From an uncultured Oscillospiraceae bacterium (GTDB lineage Bacteria > Bacillota > Clostridia > Oscillospirales > Ruminococcaceae): DNA of 7,276 bases. The stretch lies in assembly GCA_900552845.1 (NCBI GenBank), contig USBC01000094.1, forward strand, positions 1-7,276. The letters run 5' to 3'. The position numbers and the translations under genes were made by a program. Under the pieces are notes generated by a model. The model saw nothing but the letters and a program-made list of their open reading frames with translations, ran no database searches and had not been told where the DNA came from. The first letter of the stretch is position 1, and the number at the start of each line of letters is the position of its first letter. Below, piece after piece: positions 1-5,864 of the stretch.

Positions 1-1001
1 TTAATGCCGTGCTGGAATTCTTCCTGTGTATCCTTTCCGCCGCAGTCATTGCCGTGGGCGGCGCGCTGATCATGAAGGGGGAACTGACGGTTATCGACCT
101 CGTTGCCTTTAATCTCTATGTTGCCACCTTTATCAATCCCATTCGGCGGCTTGCTGCCACCAGTGAAACGCTTGCCAGCGGCACAGCGGGACTGCACCGT
201 TTTGTGGAACTGATGCGCACCGAGCCGGCGCTGAAGGACAGTCCCGATGCCGAGGAGCTGGAGACGGTCAAAGGCGCCATCAATATCGACCATGTGGGCT
301 TCGAGTACCGGCAGGATCAAGCGGTGCTGCACGATGTAACACTGCACATTGCCCCCGGAGAAACGGTGGCGCTGGTCGGCTCCTCCGGCGGGGGAAAAAC
401 CACCTTGAGCCAGCTGATCCCCCGCTTTTACGATGTAACCTCCGGTGCCATCTGCATAGACGGTCACGATGTACGGCAGGTCACACAGCAGTCGCTGCGG
501 CGGCAGATCGGGGTGGTGCAGCAGGACGTTTTCCTCTTTGCGGGCAGTGTCACCGATAATATCCGCTACGGGCGTCCCGATGCGACTGATGAGGAGGTGG
601 CAGAAGCCGCCAAGCGGGCAGAAATCTATGAGGATATCTGCCGAATGCCGGAGGGCTTCGAGACCAATGTAGGCGAGCGTGGCACCATGCTTTCCGGCGG
701 GCAGAAGCAGCGGGTCTCCATCGCGCGTATTTTCCTTAAAAATCCGCCCGTGCTCATTCTGGACGAGGCAACAAGCGCCTTGGACAGCGTAACCGAAGCG
801 CATATCCAAAAGGCATTTGATAAGCTGAGCGAGGGACGCACCACCATCGTGATTGCCCATCGGCTTTCCACCGTGCGGGGCGCCGACCGCATTGCCGTGA
901 TCGATAATGGGTGTATCATCGAGCTGGGAACCCACGAGGAGCTGTTGGCGCGAGGCGGCGCTTACGCGGCGCTGGTGGCGGCGCAGGAGCTGAAGGCGTA
1001 A
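1..1001 (+). CDS. ABC exporter, C-terminal part (end of membrane domain plus ATPase domain), 5' truncated by window edge
   Basis: This is the 3' end of a fused permease-ATPase exporter gene; the reading frame is open to the window edge (first full codon at base 3). The GTG at 9 is internal, not a start. Counting that GTG as residue 1, residues 1-65 are the last membrane helices and the loop leading to the ATPase. The ATPase domain has Walker A GSSGGGKTT (124-132), Q-loop Gln172, signature LSGGQKQR (228-235), Walker B VLILDEA (248-254) with catalytic Glu253, D-loop SALD (256-259) and switch His284. All key residues are present, so this half forms a canonical ATP site. Such proteins work as homo- or heterodimers in the cytoplasmic membrane and export drugs, lipids or peptides; the substrate cannot be told from this part. 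The partner, if any, would lie to the left. No hairpin with a T-run follows the stop codon, so no terminator is assigned. Confidence 0.95.
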   Translation, partial: NAVLEFFLCILSAAVIAVGGALIMKGELTVIDLVAFNLYVATFINPIRRLAATSETLASGTAGLHRFVELMRTEPALKDSPDAEELETVKGAINIDHVGFEYRQDQAVLHDVTLHIAPGETVALVGSSGGGKTTLSQLIPRFYDVTSGAICIDGHDVRQVTQQSLRRQIGVVQQDVFLFAGSVTDNIRYGRPDATDEEVAEAAKRAEIYEDICRMPEGFETNVGERGTMLSGGQKQRVSIARIFLKNPPVLILDEATSALDSVTEAHIQKAFDKLSEGRTTIVIAHRLSTVRGADRIAVIDNGCIIELGTHEELLARGGAYAALVAAQELKA

Positions 1002-1019
1002 TCCGGTGTCATTGCCTTC

Positions 1020-1051
1020 GCTTGACAAGGGCACTTCTGTCGGAGTCAAGC
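1020..1051. promoter_or_regulatory. Inverted repeat upstream of the flavin reductase promoter (candidate operator)
   Basis: Perfect 7-bp arms GCTTGAC (1020-1026) and GTCAAGC (1045-1051) are separated by 18 bases. The dyad centre is about 60 bases upstream of the expected transcription start, a place where activators often bind. A nearby CAAGCG (1055-1060) could pair with CGCTTG (1019-1024) instead. There is no T-run, so it is a poor terminator for the ABC gene. The operator role is inference. Confidence 0.35.
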
Positions 1052-1061
1052 CTGCAAGCGG

Positions 1062-1090
1062 TTGTAAAATCTGTCTGAGGCAGATATAAT
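1062..1090 (+). promoter_or_regulatory. Sigma-A-type promoter for the flavin reductase gene
   Basis: The -35 box is TTGTAA (1062-1067), then exactly 17 bases, then a perfect -10 box TATAAT (1085-1090). Transcription should start near 1097 and give a leader of about 40 bases that carries AAAGGAGG at 1123-1130. The spacer holds a separate dyad. Confidence 0.75.
1069..1085. promoter_or_regulatory. Dyad filling the promoter spacer (candidate operator)
   Basis: ATCTG (1069-1073) and CAGAT (1081-1085) form an inverted repeat. The symmetry continues inward with one G-T and one C-G pair around a TGA centre. It spans almost the whole region between -35 and -10 and touches the first base of the -10 box, so a protein bound there would compete with RNA polymerase or reshape the promoter. 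No regulator gene is visible next to it, so its identity is unknown. Confidence 0.35.
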
Positions 1091-1137
1091 AGACTCGTAA
1101 GTCCCATTTTGGTCTGAGCAGAAAAGGAGGTCCTTCG

Positions 1138-1752
1138 ATGAAAGTTCTGATCCTGAATGGCAGCCCCCGCATAGGCGGCAACACCACCGTGGCGGTAGAG
1201 GAGCTGGAAAAGGTTTTCCGTGCCGAGGGCGTGGAGGTGGAAACGGTGCAGGTGGGCACCCGTGATATCCGCGGCTGCATCGCCTGCGGCAAGTGTGCCG
1301 AGACCGGCAAATGCGTCTTTGATGACATTGTCAATGAGCTGGCGCCCAAATTTGAGGCGGCGGACGGTCTCATCGTGGCAAGCCCCGTTTACTATGCCTC
1401 CGCCAATGCCACGCTGGTTGCCTGCCTGACCCGTCTTTTTTACAGCACCCGCTTTAATAAGGCGATGAAGGTGGGGGCAAGCGTTGTCTGCGCGCGGCGC
1501 GGCGGGTGCAGCGCCACCTTTGATGAGCTGAATAAGTTTTTCACCATTGCCGGTATGCCCATTGCCTCCAGCCAGTACTGGAACAGCGTGCACGGCAGAG
1601 ACCCCGGCGACGCTCTGCATGACGAAGAGGGCAGACAGACCATGCGCACACTGGCGCGCAATATGACCTTCCTGATGCGCAGCATTGCGCTGGGAAAAGA
1701 AAAATACGGGCTGCCCCAAAGAGAACCCCCTGTTCGCACCAACTTCATCTGA
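1138..1752 (+). CDS. Flavodoxin-fold NAD(P)H-dependent FMN reductase, iron-sulfur flavoprotein-like
   Basis: The 204-residue protein is a cytoplasmic flavin-binding oxidoreductase. It begins MKVLILNGSPRIGGNT; GSPRIGGNT (8-16) is the FMN phosphate loop of this family, and SPVYYASA (82-89) corresponds to the loop that packs on the flavin ring. Between them lies a compact cysteine cluster C47-X2-C50-X2-C53-X5-C59, similar to the [4Fe-4S] motif of iron-sulfur flavoproteins; whether it holds a cluster here is inference. Two more cysteines (118, 124) follow in CARRGGC. The end, PPVRTNFI, is typical of anaerobe members of this family. Start choice is firm: AAAGGAGG at 1123-1130 lies 7 bases before the ATG. 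The gene stands alone, with its own promoter and a terminator just after the stop. The likely role is low-potential electron transfer or reduction of quinones, nitro compounds or oxidants; the actual substrate is unknown. Confidence 0.9.
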   Translation: MKVLILNGSPRIGGNTTVAVEELEKVFRAEGVEVETVQVGTRDIRGCIACGKCAETGKCVFDDIVNELAPKFEAADGLIVASPVYYASANATLVACLTRLFYSTRFNKAMKVGASVVCARRGGCSATFDELNKFFTIAGMPIASSQYWNSVHGRDPGDALHDEEGRQTMRTLARNMTFLMRSIALGKEKYGLPQREPPVRTNFI

Positions 1753-1763
1753 ATTTGCGCATC

Positions 1764-1793
1764 AAAAAAGACCACCGCGGGGTGGTCTTTTTT
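1764..1793. terminator. Bidirectional rho-independent terminator between convergent genes
   Basis: Arms GACCACC (1770-1776) and GGTGGTC (1781-1787) close a GCGG loop and are flanked by six A on the left and six T on the right, so the signal works on both strands. It ends the flavin reductase transcript (stop at 1752) and the leftward transcript of the small membrane-anchored gene (stop at 1813). Confidence 0.93.
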
Positions 1794-1812
1794 GGTATGG
1801 CAATATACCGGC

Positions 1813-2232
1813 TTATTCCTTCGGCTCGTCGGTTTCTTCCGGTGCCTCGGTATCCGGGGCGGCATATTCGTCCTCCAGCTCCACCTCGGCGGCAGGGAAC
1901 TTCTCCCCATGGATAGCACCCCATGCTTCTCCGGCCGCGCCCTTCACCTTTTCGATGAACTCAGGGGCTTTTTCCTGCACGGCAGCTGCGGCGGCAGCAG
2001 CCTTTTCCCGCACTTCGGGGGCTTTCTCCCGCACCTTGGCGGCAGTTTCCTTGTACACCTCGCGGGCGGCGTCCTTCACGCCGTAGACAGTGTCGTTGCA
2101 GTCCACCGTTCCATCGCCGTTGAGGTCCGCATTGGCATTCTTTTTCTCATTGTACTTCTTCGCTACCTTAACGGCAGCATAGGCGGTACCGGCGGCAACG
2201 CCCAGTCCCAGCAGATTTTTCAGAAATCCCAT
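1813..2232 (-). CDS. Small membrane-anchored protein with one dockerin-like calcium loop and a helical Ala/Lys/Glu repeat region
   Basis: The 139-residue protein has no assignable function. Residues 2-25 form one hydrophobic, glycine/alanine-rich segment followed by a Lys/Asn-rich stretch (KKYNEKKN), which resembles the anchor of YtxH-like proteins. Next comes DLNGDGTVDCND (36-47), which fits a 12-residue EF-hand/dockerin calcium loop with Asp36, Asn38, Asp40, Asp44 and Asp47 at the ligand positions. Only one such loop is present, whereas dockerins carry two. Residues 60-100 are a charged, alanine-rich helix with repeats of the type VREKAPE, VREKAAA, VQEKAPE (EKAPE at 69-73 and 87-91). The last 30 residues are strongly acidic and Pro/Glu-rich. 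The start is supported by AGGAGGT (2245-2239) 6 bases before the ATG. It is the last gene before the bidirectional terminator, 74 bases downstream of the PAP2 gene. No clear promoter was found in that gap. A stress or envelope role is conceivable but not shown. Confidence 0.8.
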   Translation of the reverse strand: MGFLKNLLGLGVAAGTAYAAVKVAKKYNEKKNANADLNGDGTVDCNDTVYGVKDAAREVYKETAAKVREKAPEVREKAAAAAAAVQEKAPEFIEKVKGAAGEAWGAIHGEKFPAAEVELEDEYAAPDTEAPEETDEPKE

Positions 2233-2306
2233 AAAATGACCTCCTAAAGTAAATATTTGATCTTACAGGGTATGCGCTCGAATGGACACGCCCCGAAAAA
2301 GCAAGC

Positions 2307-3200
2307 TTAAAAGCCCATCTTGGTAAAGACCCACGGCCACACAAAGGTGCCGAACAATCCCATCAGCCCGTAACGCAGGGCATGGCACCACATCATATCG
2401 GGCAGCAATGCCTTCAGCCCGATGCGTATGCCCATAATGACGGCAAAGCCGATGACAAGCCGCAGCACCCGACCGAGGATCCCGTTGGCGGAACGAAACT
2501 CCACCAGCCCGTCCTCCAGCCACATGCCTGCTACGGCACCTACGCCCATGGCAAGGGTCTTGATGCTGTCGCCGGACGGGCTGACCAGCAGCATCACACC
2601 GGAGAGCAGCACGGCAGCGCCCATCAGCAGGATCCGGTGCTGATAGAACCGGCGGTACAAAAGCCCGCATACCCATGCGCACAAAAGGCCCAGCACAGCG
2701 CCCACAATGGTATCGGTGGGATAGTGAACGCCAAGGTACACACGGGAAACCATCACCAGCAGAATAACCACAATTCCGGCGGTTTTAGCCCATGCGCGGC
2801 GACCGTTCATCAGGCTGCCGTAAATGCTGCCCGCGGTTTGGCTGTGACCGCTGGGGAAGGACCATGAGGCGGAAAGATGCTCGGTATCCACCAGCATGCC
2901 CTTCACCTTGACATAGCGCAGGTCGCTGAATTCTTTATTCAAAAACGGTCTGGGACGGCAGATAAGATCCTTCATCAAGCCGTTCACACTCATGGCGGTA
3001 TAAAGAGAAAACAGCAGATATTCGCCCAGCCGCTTATCCCAGCACCAGTACACGGCAATGAGCAGCAGAATGGCGAAGGTCTCCTCTCCGAGGAAGGTGA
3101 AGAAAAGCATCAGCTTATCCATTACGGAGCCGGCTATGCTTTGGATCGCCGCCATGACCGCATGGTCAAAGGGCTGGCAGAGCTGTAAGAGAGCAGCCAT
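2307..3200 (-). CDS. PAP2-family membrane phosphatase (lipid phosphatase type)
   Basis: The 297-residue polytopic membrane protein has the complete PAP2/haloperoxidase-type active site: K77-X6-R84-P85 (KDLICRPRP), PSGH at 116-119 with His119, and S152-R153-X5-H159-X3-D163 (SRVYLGVHYPTD), where His159 is the expected nucleophile. Several hydrophobic helices surround these motifs, and about 130 further residues with more helices follow. Relatives hydrolyse lipid phosphates such as phosphatidic acid, phosphatidylglycerol phosphate or undecaprenyl diphosphate; the substrate here is not determined. The frame stays open to 3338, but the ATG at 3200 was chosen because GAAAGGAG lies about 9 bases upstream and the N-terminus MAALLQLCQPFDHAVMAAIQ is typical. 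The longer version would run through the pduL terminator and into pduL. No separate promoter is obvious in the 33 bases between that terminator and the ATG, so some read-through from pduL is likely. Confidence 0.92.
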   Translation of the reverse strand: MAALLQLCQPFDHAVMAAIQSIAGSVMDKLMLFFTFLGEETFAILLLIAVYWCWDKRLGEYLLFSLYTAMSVNGLMKDLICRPRPFLNKEFSDLRYVKVKGMLVDTEHLSASWSFPSGHSQTAGSIYGSLMNGRRAWAKTAGIVVILLVMVSRVYLGVHYPTDTIVGAVLGLLCAWVCGLLYRRFYQHRILLMGAAVLLSGVMLLVSPSGDSIKTLAMGVGAVAGMWLEDGLVEFRSANGILGRVLRLVIGFAVIMGIRIGLKALLPDMMWCHALRYGLMGLFGTFVWPWVFTKMGF

Positions 3201-3233
3201 AGGGGGAAACTCCTTTCGGTCGCTTATTTTTTC

Positions 3234-3267
3234 AAAAGACGGCAGACCGTAAAAGAAGCCTGCCGTC
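3234..3267 (-). terminator. Rho-independent terminator after pduL
   Basis: On the minus strand GACGGCAG (3267-3260), a 14-base loop and CTGCCGTC (3245-3238) are followed by TTTT (3237-3234). It starts 15 bases after the pduL stop codon. The large loop and short T-run suggest incomplete termination, which would leave transcript for the PAP2 gene downstream. Confidence 0.7.
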
Positions 3268-3282
3268 AGGAAAAACAAGGAT

Positions 3283-3855
3283 TTACAAAATGACCTCGCC
3301 GTAGACCTCGCCGGAGCAGCCGGCGGCATTGGCTTCATCGGTATCCAGATGGCACGCCGTACCGGCGGTAGGGGTCACGCGGCAAACAACATCATCAAAT
3401 ACAAGGCTGCGGCCGTTGCTGTCGATTGCCAGCCGGACAATCTGCTTATCCTTCACGCCGAACTTTTCGCCGTCCTCGGGGGTGAAATGAATATGGCGCT
3501 TCGCAACGATGACTCCCTCTTTCAGCTCAATCTCCCCCTTGGGCCCTACCAGCCGGCAGCCGGGGGTACCGTCCAGATCACCGGATTCCCGTACAAAGGG
3601 CGCAATACCGATGGAACGGGCGTCGGTCATGGAAAGCTCGACCTGTGTGCGGGAGCGCACGGGTCCGAGAACCGAAATCGGTCCCATAGACTTCTTGGGT
3701 CCGATGACCTCAACCTTTTCATTGGTGGCGAACTGCCCGGGCTGGGAAAGCGCCTTTTTGAAGGTCAGCTCAAAGCCCTTGCCGAACAGGGTCTCCAGAT
3801 CTTCCTGCGTCAGGTGCAGGTGACGGGCAGACGTTTCTACTAACACTTTTGCCAT
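3283..3855 (-). CDS. pduL: Phosphate propanoyltransferase / phosphotransacylase PduL
   Basis: The 190-residue enzyme interconverts acyl-CoA plus phosphate with acyl phosphate plus CoA, using propionyl- or acetyl-CoA. Both PduL halves are visible. SARHLHL gives His12 and His14, TQVE gives Glu73, AKRHIHF gives His121 and His123, and HLDTDEANAAG gives His169; this is the two-His, Glu, two-His, His order that holds the metal sites in characterised PduL enzymes. GPVRSRTQVE (64-73) is the family's conserved central strand. The N-terminus goes straight into the catalytic domain without the extra amphipathic helix that sends PduL into bacterial microcompartments, and no shell gene is nearby. A soluble role in making acetyl- or propionyl-phosphate for ATP synthesis is therefore likely (inference). 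AAGGAGG (3872-3866) lies 10 bases before the ATG. It is transcribed away from the uracil-DNA glycosylase gene, with a leader of about 85 bases that contains a strong hairpin. Confidence 0.95.
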   Translation of the reverse strand: MAKVLVETSARHLHLTQEDLETLFGKGFELTFKKALSQPGQFATNEKVEVIGPKKSMGPISVLGPVRSRTQVELSMTDARSIGIAPFVRESGDLDGTPGCRLVGPKGEIELKEGVIVAKRHIHFTPEDGEKFGVKDKQIVRLAIDSNGRSLVFDDVVCRVTPTAGTACHLDTDEANAAGCSGEVYGEVIL

Positions 3856-3877
3856 AATGGGGAAGCCTCCTTATTGG

Positions 3878-3923
3878 TGCCGTTGCTTCACGGGTTCCCA
3901 TGTCTCAGAATCAAGCAACGGCA
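3878..3923 (-). promoter_or_regulatory. Leader hairpin of the pduL mRNA next to the ribosome binding site
   Basis: In the minus-strand transcript TGCCGTTGCTT (3923-3913) pairs perfectly over 11 bp with AAGCAACGGCA (3888-3878). Within it, CATGG (3902-3898) can pair with CCGTG (3893-3889) around a GAAC loop. That leaves a one-sided 10-base bulge (3912-3903) between the two stacked stems. The structure ends 5 bases before AAGGAGG and starts about 18 bases after the predicted transcription start. No T-run follows, so it is not a terminator. It could be a translational control element, a protein-binding site or an RNA-stabilising stem; it matches no riboswitch class I can name. Confidence 0.5.
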
Positions 3924-3947
3924 TTGTCTTTCTTTTTTGTCTATCAT

Positions 3948-3975
3948 ATTATAGCACCCATGTTCTGTTTTGCAA
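3948..3975 (-). promoter_or_regulatory. Promoter for pduL
   Basis: On the minus strand the -10 box TATAAT (3953-3948) is preceded by 16 bases and TTGCAA (3975-3970). Reading TTTGCA (3976-3971) instead gives a spacing of 17. The -35 box is the same palindromic sequence used by the opposite promoter. Transcription should start near 3941. Confidence 0.65.
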
Positions 3976-3998
3976 AGGGGATAATTATCTGATATAAT
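3970..3998 (+). promoter_or_regulatory. Promoter for the uracil-DNA glycosylase gene
   Basis: TTGCAA (3970-3975), exactly 17 bases, then a perfect TATAAT (3993-3998). The start would lie near 4005, giving a leader of about 33 bases with a G-rich ribosome binding site AAAGGGGGG (4021-4029). The -35 hexamer lies within TTTGCAAA, which is its own reverse complement and also serves the pduL promoter. Confidence 0.65.
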
Positions 3999-4037
3999 GC
4001 TTTTGATGAAAAGTTTACAAAAAGGGGGGCTGCACCC

Positions 4038-4604
4038 ATGATGGAATGGGACGCACTGCAGGAGACCGCTCTGCACTGTACTGCCTGCAAGCTGTGCGAG
4101 AGGCGAAAAAATGTGGTATTCGGGGTAGGAAATCCGCAGGCTGAGATCATGCTGATCGGAGAGGGCCCCGGCCAGCACGAGGACGAGCAGGGCGAGCCCT
4201 TTGTGGGACGAAGCGGTCAGCTGATGGATAAGATGCTGAACTACATCGGTCTTGATCGCAGCCGCAACATCTACATCGCCAATATTGTTAAATGCCGCCC
4301 GCCTCAGAACCGAGATCCGGAGCAGACGGAGATTGCCGCCTGCATGGGTTATCTGCGCAATCAGGTGGCGCTGATTCGTCCCAAAATCATTGTCTGCGTG
4401 GGGCGCATCGCCGCCATGACGCTCATTCAGCCTGATTACCGTGTGACCCGTCAGCACGGGGAATGGGTAGAGAAAAAGGGTGTTTATATGATGGGAACCT
4501 TTCACCCTGCCGCACTGCTGCGCAACCCGCGCCAGACGCAACTTGCCTTTGCGGATTTTCTCTCACTTCGGGAGAAGGTCAAGGAGCTTGGGATTGAAAT
4601 GTAA
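4038..4604 (+). CDS. Type IV (iron-sulfur) uracil-DNA glycosylase
   Basis: The 188-residue DNA-repair enzyme removes uracil from DNA at the start of base excision repair. Residues 41-61 (beginning GEGPGQHEDEQGEPFVGRSG) are the family's motif A, which holds the catalytic and uracil-recognition residues, and FHPAALLRNP (155-164) is the motif B region around the DNA-contacting histidine. Four cysteines fit the [4Fe-4S] ligands of this family: Cys14 and Cys17 (CTAC), Cys86 (VKCRPP) and Cys102 (AACMGYL). The length is usual for bacterial members. Older annotation calls the family SPO1 DNA polymerase-related. Two ATG codons stand in tandem at 4038 and 4041; either fits the ribosome binding site at 4021-4029. 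The gene is divergent from pduL and followed by a hairpin terminator, so it appears monocistronic. Confidence 0.95.
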   Translation: MMEWDALQETALHCTACKLCERRKNVVFGVGNPQAEIMLIGEGPGQHEDEQGEPFVGRSGQLMDKMLNYIGLDRSRNIYIANIVKCRPPQNRDPEQTEIAACMGYLRNQVALIRPKIIVCVGRIAAMTLIQPDYRVTRQHGEWVEKKGVYMMGTFHPAALLRNPRQTQLAFADFLSLREKVKELGIEM

Positions 4605-4633
4605 GTTCGCATCAGCTGCAAGCCAACCAAAAG

Positions 4634-4677
4634 CCTGTGCAAGCTGCCGAAAGGCAGCCAGTGCGGGTTTTTCTTTT
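4634..4677 (+). terminator. Rho-independent terminator after the uracil-DNA glycosylase gene
   Basis: The core stem is GCTGCC (4643-4648), a GAAA tetraloop, and GGCAGC (4653-4658). Outer strands CCTGTGC and GTGCGGG add seven pairs, three of them G-T, across a small AA/CA internal loop. TTTTT (4668-4672), C and TTTT follow. It lies 30 bases after the stop codon at 4604. Confidence 0.75.
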
Positions 4678-4769
4678 GCTTCGGTTTCTCCCCCACGCAC
4701 TCCTTTTCCATATCAGCATAGAATGGCAGCAGCGGGGCTTGCGTCCGCCCGCCGAAAGGAGCTTATTTT

Positions 4770-5849
4770 ATGGAAAAAGCCGTTCCCTGCCGCTGGTTTA
4801 TGGGGAGTAATTCGCAAAACGGGTTTTATTCACTGTTCGGGCAATTCACCGAACCCGCTGCCGACTGGCAGCCCATTCTCATCAAGGGCGGTCCCGGCTC
4901 CGGAAAATCCACCCTGATGAAACAGGTCGTCCGGCTCGCATTGCAGCGAGGGCAGCCGGTGGAGGAAATCCGCTGTTCCTCCGATGCCGCCAGTCTGGAC
5001 GGAGTAATCCTGCCCCAAATAAAAACCGTCCTGCTGGACGCCACCCCACCTCATGCTTTGGAGCCGCAGTTCCCCGGTGCGGTGGAACAGCCCTATTCCC
5101 TTTGCGACTGCTGGAATGAGGGCATTCTGCGGTCAGAGCGGGAGGAAATTATTGCATTGGGAAGGGAAATTGGCGGATTGCATCGGCAGGCAGTGCGATA
5201 CCTTGCAGGTGCCGGCGCTTTGTTGGGGGAGGCACGGCGGCTGGCAGCGGAGGCCATAGACTATGAAAAGCTGCGGCAGTACACTGTGCGGCTGGCTGCA
5301 CGGGAGCTGCCTGACCTTGAAAAACAGGGTCAGGAGGAGCGACGGCTGCTCTCGGCGGTGACGGATCGGGGTGTAATTTTGTTTCATGAAACAATTTCCG
5401 CAATGTGTGAGCGGGTTGTTTTCCTTGAGGACCCCCATGGTGCAGTCGCTGCAACCATGTTAGGGCAGCTGCGGGACGAAGCGGTAGCGCGTGGCTATCA
5501 TGTTATCACCTGTCCCTGCCCCATCTCCCCCGAAAAACCGGATCACCTGCTGATCCCACAGGCAGGGCTTGCCTTTGTCACCAGCAACAGCCTGCATGCC
5601 ATTCCGCTGGAGGGGCGTGCCGTCCACGCTCAACGCTTTACCGACAGCAGTATGCTGCGTGCCCGTCGGGTACGGCTGCGCTTTCTGCAAAAAACTGCCG
5701 GTGTGCTGCTTCGTCAAGCGGAACAGGCAATTACCGAGGCTCATCGCCGTCACAACGCATTAGAGCAGTACTACATCGGAGCAACCGATTTTACCGCGGT
5801 GGACCGGCTAACGGAGCGGCTGCTGCGCCGGCTGTCGGCTGAGATGTGA
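4770..5849 (+). CDS. Two-domain P-loop NTPase-like protein, PRK06851-type; second P-loop degenerate
   Basis: The 359-residue soluble protein has no known function. It resembles a family of Clostridia proteins (PRK06851 by my recollection) built from two related P-loop domains. Domain 1 has GFYSLF (18-23), Walker A GGPGSGKST (40-48) with Lys46, a CSSDAASLDGVILPQ segment (69-83) and a Walker B-like VLLD (87-90). A charged, probably helical stretch (about 120-195) links it to domain 2. There, LSAVTDRG (194-201), the stretch ARGYHV (240-245), CPISPEKPDHLLIPQ (250-264) and a following SNSLH (272-276) mirror the same order. At the Walker A position, however, the sequence is EDPHGAVAATML (220-231), with no GxxxxGK[ST]. 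Only the first domain is therefore expected to bind nucleotide. The C-terminus (about 295-359) is Arg-rich and helical. The start is supported by GAAAGGAG (4754-4761) 8 bases before the ATG. No convincing promoter was seen in 4678-4753. A palindromic element and a bidirectional terminator follow. Confidence 0.85.
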   Translation: MEKAVPCRWFMGSNSQNGFYSLFGQFTEPAADWQPILIKGGPGSGKSTLMKQVVRLALQRGQPVEEIRCSSDAASLDGVILPQIKTVLLDATPPHALEPQFPGAVEQPYSLCDCWNEGILRSEREEIIALGREIGGLHRQAVRYLAGAGALLGEARRLAAEAIDYEKLRQYTVRLAARELPDLEKQGQEERRLLSAVTDRGVILFHETISAMCERVVFLEDPHGAVAATMLGQLRDEAVARGYHVITCPCPISPEKPDHLLIPQAGLAFVTSNSLHAIPLEGRAVHAQRFTDSSMLRARRVRLRFLQKTAGVLLRQAEQAITEAHRRHNALEQYYIGATDFTAVDRLTERLLRRLSAEM

Positions 5850-5864
5850 GTGCTTTCCCCGGTT

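Noticed and set aside
9..11. GTG at 9 as the start of the ABC gene
   Set aside because: The frame continues upstream to the window edge, membrane-domain sequence precedes the ATPase, and no ribosome binding site is visible; the gene is cut by the window.
1022..1050. TTGACA at 1022-1027 as a -35 box
   Set aside because: The region 16-18 bases downstream reads GTCAAGC, with no -10 resemblance. TTGTAA at 1062 with TATAAT at 1085 has ideal spacing.
1009..1719. Open frame of 236 codons on the minus strand over the flavin reductase gene
   Set aside because: It is antisense to a well-supported gene with clear FMN motifs; its His/Gly/Ala-rich translation shows no recognisable domain and it has no good ribosome binding site.
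3201..3338. Longer N-terminus for the PAP2 protein (46 extra residues)
   Set aside because: It would translate the pduL terminator and overlap the end of pduL, whereas the ATG at 3200 has a ribosome binding site and a typical family N-terminus.
4719..4724. TAGAAT as a -10 box for the P-loop gene
   Set aside because: No -35-like hexamer occurs 16-18 bases upstream (the sequence there is CGCACT), so the promoter for that gene is left unassigned.
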